DNA of 64,000 nucleotides from an uncultured Prevotella sp. GTDB taxonomy: Bacteria > Bacteroidota > Bacteroidia > Bacteroidales > Bacteroidaceae. Shown here piece by piece: positions 63,101-64,000 of the stretch (position 1 is its first letter; each line of letters opens with the position of its first letter). The position numbers and the translations under genes are program-made. The DNA lies in contig CAMHTW010000010.1 of NCBI GenBank assembly GCA_946188165.1, forward strand, positions 1 to 64,000. The letters run 5' to 3'. Below the pieces are notes generated by a model. The model saw nothing but the letters and a program-made list of their open reading frames with translations. It was not told where the DNA came from and made no database searches.

Positions 63101-64000
63101 GAAGGTGATTATTAACGACTGTGAAGCCAGTATATCAAAGGTATATGGCGGAGGTAATGCTGCTGTTGTTCCATATACCGACGTTACTATCAATGGTGCT
63201 TTTGAAATCGGTTATGTCTTCGGTGGTGGTAACGGTGGTGATATGATTAACAAAAACGGCAACTGGATTGATAATACTGGTGCTGACGTAACCCATTACA
63301 CCAACGTCTTACTGAAGGGTGGTACCATTGGTCAGGCCTTTGGCGGCAGTGACTCTCGAGGTACTGTTGGTGGTTCAAATATTAGACAGGCAACAGGAGG
63401 CCTTTGTCCCTTACGCCTTGTAAACCTCTATGGTGCAGGTAATGGTGAAGAGGCATCTTCTGCAGGAGATATCAATATAGAAGTTTCTGGCTGCGGTGAA
63501 AATAATGAAATTCAGAACGTCTTTGGTGGTTCTTATAAGGCAAACATCACGGGAAGCGTAACGCTCACCATCAAGAGTGGTATCTTCACGTCCGTTTATG
63601 GTGGGAATGACCGTATGGGAAGCATCGGTGGTAATATCACCGTTAATATTGAAGAAACAGATAATTGTGATAAACCTATTATTATCCAGAACCTCTATGG
63701 CGGTTGCTATCAAACAGCTTATCCGGGTGCTAATGCGAGAAAATATAGAGGATCCGGTGATGTAAAGGATGACAATAATTACGATCCGTTCACAAGCGGT
63801 AAAATTACTGTCAATGTGAAGTCGGCCACTCGAATAGACAGGATTTTCGGTGGTAGTGAAAGAGGAGATGTGACTGGTGATACGGAAGTCAACATCAATA
63901 TGATCAGAGGATCCATGAGTGGTCATGATCATGTTACGCTTCCGAATTATTATGCAGAGACAGGGGCTTTTGTTCCGAGCAACATCCATATCACTAATAC
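51153..64000 (+). CDS. Giant secreted repeat protein 2 (VYGGG beta-repeats), 5' part, runs off the window
   Basis: The frame is open from 51153 to the right edge (over 4280 codons), so it is absent from the ORF track. A hydrophobic signal (MTLLLLMTVGVTGVLAQ) begins at 51432. Starting there would leave no positive charge before the core, while the upstream frame supplies RRQRD and RLRLV. So ATG 51153, 51165, 51174 or 51243 seems likelier. After the signal come a beta-rich domain, a chitobiase-C-terminal-like Ig module (TIRYAFDGTTPTGSSATYS, about residues 310-380), further beta domains, a GLUG-like region (NCYSYANVSGSTNSGGIVGYN, near 1450), and from about residue 2070 onward dense V-Y/F-G-G-G repeats with GNV/GSV strands. 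It lies 8 nt after giant gene 1 and is its structural relative. Function unknown; surface adhesin or matrix role is inferred. Confidence 0.85.
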   Translation, partial: MTQDMTEMIITERNTYCETEQGDSLCSHKEMSPYRHTLSILLEQLRSSLEAGKEQLRSSLGADKRQSGVRFINEITARRQRDYVSSSTRLRLVMTLLLLMTVGVTGVLAQIDFSGTYYIANETNHANGNYGTHWYLVPGADPHQPHYADAYFHNQYCNTGGKGDYTGTNYGDPEKPFLTTYQTNQDLNSIWIISSTGDGYYNIKHAKTGYYVVYEPPYKDAIHRKSMHLESTDSPGENAKFTITGSSLTGPININPMSVTSGNMYFNPAVGVGNRAQYYGTGDYYHEGMIGLYSGSGDKSQWYLEKTAIPPTITYDEETGKATITSVTGTTIRYAFDGTTPTGSSATYSAPVSMAGHTIIKAIAVDAQGITSNVVTLTLKEYTYHILNKAGTIAIEHTLKQPVGKTITDTYTSIPAAIRSPYLEDEEVKFFNNSDHTDEHKISETPSATTDIYVTYTTVHLDDKYLHLRGVRALNITINGDYIYDSGTADAGTFAQKTTPNEEEIATNPYFWFFEGEDPYAIDIRNAATNNIIGYATPSSSPTSLTLNTSPANSKFIIMATSGGGEYQQMELMAATGDGNYYRVGYTDDAYNISTTATGDASLQIQAYPNSATITYKLIDQAGKIIMEISSKSESAELPSEWQSPLVGKYNYWKVGAFDIYGTGDNTVYKLKADPELYRITTLTGLESDQIYVTYEVNDRVVFDISDDDKTHNALYPTYMLKFYQGESFNQENGKDGIEGSEQQAEYPYSNGDAMLYVYSDTKRETQFASGASTRPRWLWYAVSPKAAKVNDTEITPGYKGDPYHVKIMSHSADVKSKSNSDVKHQNFFRTYVVNYGGSNHVVTGLTTKHTDVVDAAPTEYMVLSAPNDRYKLVTLNEIEGAPENGSYGKRQTVNTFEQYWKNNPTVQNKLTNKVESSESATDDIELTSDQVSQLPSNWHTYQKWAQAAPWVKWTEDGKTGKKYQNKHHWFQTIDMGSTGEFTFEAQSIDPEVILLDQHGWEIMRAPLSEAATLRKYDSPMVEEYQWYPTAAKVTGYHKYKVNDPNIPVYYSYTDANGKTKWASSGESVTFTSTTLGADPYAYMVEKGYEAQDKSVKTDFYVTYTVKPEYAGLYSGAATESGVTPSAFMVKQGNEYAKINDNNQLDPTTDNPYNLESIGDEWHWYVKPNFNIDEEMGYEYDVEEDDGAGGTFTPNKNQKEALNYEEGRNGFDPYNVQIQSVKSPTYYFKTTTTANSQLKNGAWEGSSTDLSLKNMSVDGQTNVEGNDQTTLAVTNATFMVVKDASGRMLLMPRFDHTKVVNSFTAPRLSAANAASQSLELLMAPKIIHSSDEFLSMNGQYTLADDFTFESGFESLGSETNPFTGSIDGALHTLAGLSKPLIAYADGAIIKNVIFNNVTIGNAEDVPNVGAVVANATGETRIYNCGILSGSVSGTGNAGSIVGNLDGTSRVINCYSYANVSGSTNSGGIVGYNAYQSTSTDIKTMVMNCMFYGDVTGGKVSPIYGGEIINNLGIKNSIKQGLSNFNYYAYEKATNFNSLKDNNSNKVYNNALAIEERFLTRFEIYRQLLNSNRRLAAYYATSSEATVKASDMMKWVLETADRSIENPKEYPILKAQAKYPSIINYDIDHAPDSAAVGRNHGGKLGKTLTVNLSGTGITTSKLYLERTDKDFDHFNYNYDKVQLPYFNDVGTGNYTNNQVVTGWKITAITAIDGDPYTSDNYPTTGITDYPNHNYADRKSSNKDLYSVSGRVFSQGAYFDVPYGVSEITIEPYWATAAYVADDYMDVAYETGWAGHDVTQLGKQFPTSKITINGSEQTVYKSISAALNGKSSSSVYDLAIVLVGNLHTNDVPSNGNVPFTIMSVDLDKDNEPDYSYIYSHGKRAKVSPIRFDFINVPGTAQAQKPKGATQLRNAAIFNTIGWFELTNTALMYFSQIEYENSDQSQKAPMILQGGVVDQFVSTVSHRVDGDNIYIHVGGNVWFKSFTMGTHGDGSESTPHVPVSVTGGDYESFYLTGMYNSNATVRDDNAECYISGGRFGEVAGAGQEQIGIKDGGKGNIHWQIYNADISEFYGGGINEAKPAQGNIQTDIFNSYVDKFCGGPKFGNMATGKTVVTNATGCTFGKYFGAGNGGNSYSRKKYYDKEGVPNESTWSTLNGYYTTDRGKFFNGTTTGSSQVSGKDYGKKGYGVATDFDYEFFVWTSGTAGVRIYLNFASFSLAQCNDVTSTLTNCTINQDFYGGGNLGSVIGTATSTLNGCTVHGNVFGGGYSAELPKIPVRDAGFTKYPNFNTNSGMFEPGTFSNTTNYDWKQVDNDPANGGEGTEESKYVKTKANLNGLGQVANTDLTIARNCQIDGSVFGGGDMSAVNENTLVKIDNVKAPETEVAQKTILNVYGGGNTADVLGNTEVEMTSGTVSQDVFGGGKGQNTVVAGDVTVNIGTKTGEIPSATYTGNGTVTRNVYGGSAFGAVNASATKDENGDVTAYTPSENKTTKVNIYAGTVKGSVFGGGLGLDDTEDDTNDIVARNFGHTTVLVENSENSSAKVETAVFGGSNENGVLKGDATVIITGGTIGTSGGDIKNVVFGGGKGAPTLVNGNVTVNVGTKSDAKPPVYAGAATIHGHVYGGGELGNTNEAWVTDTSTEPATTTLQPVANTQTLVNLYGGTINGYAYGGALGDAGTPAIVGGDVTVTLDGAKVHQVFGANNINGTPKGHVLVHVKRTVNSEKDDSKTREQRNTYDVEAVYGGGNMADYVPTKATGTDAEKEEAFTEVIIEGCELTSIDKVYGGGNAAAVPATQVTVKGSYIINTLYGGGNGAGNGNLGANVGYRSYSSLTPTEEEKTSKQYGTGKAETKLLGGYINEVYGGSNTRGDVRGGTDVRTKGKKEVVADCCETLNVGNIYGAGSHADVEGDANIILECMPEDYVAAVYGGAEEAIVEGNVTLTVTSGKFGRVFGGNNKGGSIQGSITVIAKEEGCKPLEIGELYGGGNEAPYSHFGCTKVGETWTPNTTGTDYTAGKDHAIEVIVESCTSIGKVFGGGNKATVIGNTHVDINLFRGLVDGDTDFRSLGKIGQVFGGGNLAKVTGNTTVDIGTDGEYVNPETGTVDEGQKKGVKIESGDNYLKPLVDERQSITAGIYGGGNDADVEGNTTVNIGTAQQTLGINIAGDIFGGGLGKDTHVTGNVTVNIGADIGTSTAHNYVGYAQITGDVYGGSAKGKVNATKGGTNENPTYSATTGKTTHVNFYGGTIKGNLYGGGEGQIAAAGTPAVEAIAADVYGPVTVTMEGGSVYNVFGCNNYNGAPKNTVTVNINGGTVNFSEGEVDGKEGNVYGGGNQAAYTAPDGNKDNPAVNINNGTVTRNVFGGGLGTTATVTGNPHVTIGDNVEGHTAAIKWSVYGGGSLATVDGSTDIVVNKGTIGTPKDGETVYGGAKYGNIYGGGFGSSDNVRIGLVKGNTNVTVKGGNVLHNIYGGGAYGSVGTYNYASEYANAAITGRPEGAENTGKATIHIVGGTIGTDGHENGMIFGASRGDIAAPGAIQDNMAWVYDTDVIIGTEGQGGVVSTPSIRGSVYGSGENGHTYHDASVTIHSGMVGIAEGSAITDDNGTEDTSDDITYSGAAYPYRGNVYGGGCGTDKYYSTGTETHDGNGDKYNKTAGIVGGDAMVTISGGHVVRNVYGAGAMGSVTGKATVNISGKSIIGADGSGGGYIYTAARGNEGMEDDCATVGSTELNISGGTIWGSAFGGGQLGTVKGSVAVNVSGGVVKNDVYGGGALANTNTDNWDTTNNTWKAESSESTDYYVPVQHLTAGTSVVTGYYTESGGNYTEITTADIKADANTVYYKKLTYPANIHNIAANGTTYKTTVNLTGGVIGNAYGGGLGQLTAGGETTGDGAVQAMVYGDVNVTVDGAAFTALVEASAKNAPVTGRVFGCNNINGTPKGKVTVVINKTKRIDGGNHTLGEFEIQGVYGGGNLAAYVPQTYDSDTEFGQGTKVIINDCEASISKVYGGGNAAVVPYTDVTINGAFEIGYVFGGGNGGDMINKNGNWIDNTGADVTHYTNVLLKGGTIGQAFGGSDSRGTVGGSNIRQATGGLCPLRLVNLYGAGNGEEASSAGDINIEVSGCGENNEIQNVFGGSYKANITGSVTLTIKSGIFTSVYGGNDRMGSIGGNITVNIEETDNCDKPIIIQNLYGGCYQTAYPGANARKYRGSGDVKDDNNYDPFTSGKITVNVKSATRIDRIFGGSERGDVTGDTEVNINMIRGSMSGHDHVTLPNYYAETGAFVPSNIHITN
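51278..51343 (+). repeat. Two 33-bp tandem copies near the start of giant gene 2
   Basis: GGAGCAGCTTAGAAGCAGCC… and GGAGCAGCTTAGGAGCAGCC… differ at only a few positions. They encode EQLRSSLEAGK / EQLRSSLGADK if translation begins upstream. Confidence 0.85.
51369..51434 (+). repeat. Three 22-bp tandem palindromic repeats at the start of giant gene 2
   Basis: AACGAGATTACGKCTCGTCRTS units at 51369-51390, 51391-51412 and 51413-51434. Each contains ACGAGA-TTACG-TCTCGT (perfect in copies 2 and 3). The unit is not a multiple of three, so loss or gain of one copy would shift the frame of a protein started upstream. The last copy ends in the ATG at 51432. Confidence 0.85.

Noticed and set aside
51420-63989. 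Many antisense and alternate-frame ORFs in the giant genes
   Set aside because: They come from the low stop-codon density of glycine-rich repeat DNA read in other frames; their translations are repetitive shadows.
57300-64000. CRISPR-like periodic repeats
   Set aside because: The periodicity is coding (VYGGG codons in one open frame), with no constant-length spacers or identical repeats.

Overview
The window looks like chromosomal DNA of a Bacteroidales bacterium, most likely Prevotella or a close relative. The evidence is the promoter style (-7 box TAnnTTTG with a TTTG-like -33 box about 20 nt upstream, found before several genes), the lack of Shine-Dalgarno sites, a cluster of lipoprotein fimbrillins, SusC-era outer-membrane beta-barrels, and a C-terminal tail like a type IX secretion sorting domain. 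No tRNA, rRNA, CRISPR array, transposase or phage gene was seen.

Left part (1-8.2 kb): the 5' part of an anaerobic ribonucleotide reductase (nrdD, minus strand), then a plus-strand sugar-acid cluster: DapA-family aldolase, sodium/solute symporter, Fe-dependent alcohol dehydrogenase, PdxA-type dehydrogenase and DUF1537 four-carbon acid kinase. The last two are the known kinase/oxidative-decarboxylase pair for C4 sugar acids (threonate/erythronate type). An acyltransferase gene on the opposite strand sits in the middle of this cluster.

Middle part (8.3-26.9 kb, all minus strand): a KDG-type PfkB kinase with a MaoC-like protein; a long run ending in an outer-membrane beta-barrel protein, preceded by a Gfo/Idh oxidoreductase, an NAD-dependent epimerase, two degenerate sensor-kinase-like proteins without ATPase domains, and a GH9 cellulase-type glycosidase; then a second Fe-alcohol dehydrogenase, a putative ECF S component, a TonB-dependent receptor and a LacI regulator with operator-like boxes upstream; finally a Dabb protein and an RluA-type pseudouridine synthase.

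Right part (27.1-64 kb, all plus strand): one long surface-structure locus. A clear promoter precedes an OmpA/DUF3575-like outer-membrane protein and a DUF5119-like lipoprotein, then three tandem paralogous fimbrillins, a cytosolic four-helix-bundle protein, two further fimbrillin-like lipoproteins, and two giant adjacent genes (3990 aa, and more than 4280 codons running off the window). Both giants are built from dozens of glycine-rich VYGGG/VFGGG repeats that look like a beta-solenoid. The layout suggests a type V pilus plus two very large co-encoded surface proteins.

A second theme runs through the whole window: short repeat DNAs have entered coding sequence in frame. GC-rich palindromic elements sit inside the ADH, PdxA, kinase and RluA genes. 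A degenerate 9-bp unit (AATGGGGCT) makes signal peptides in one frame and Ala-Asn-Gly linkers in another. Short tandem repeats supply stop codons, a start codon or N-terminal codons of several genes.
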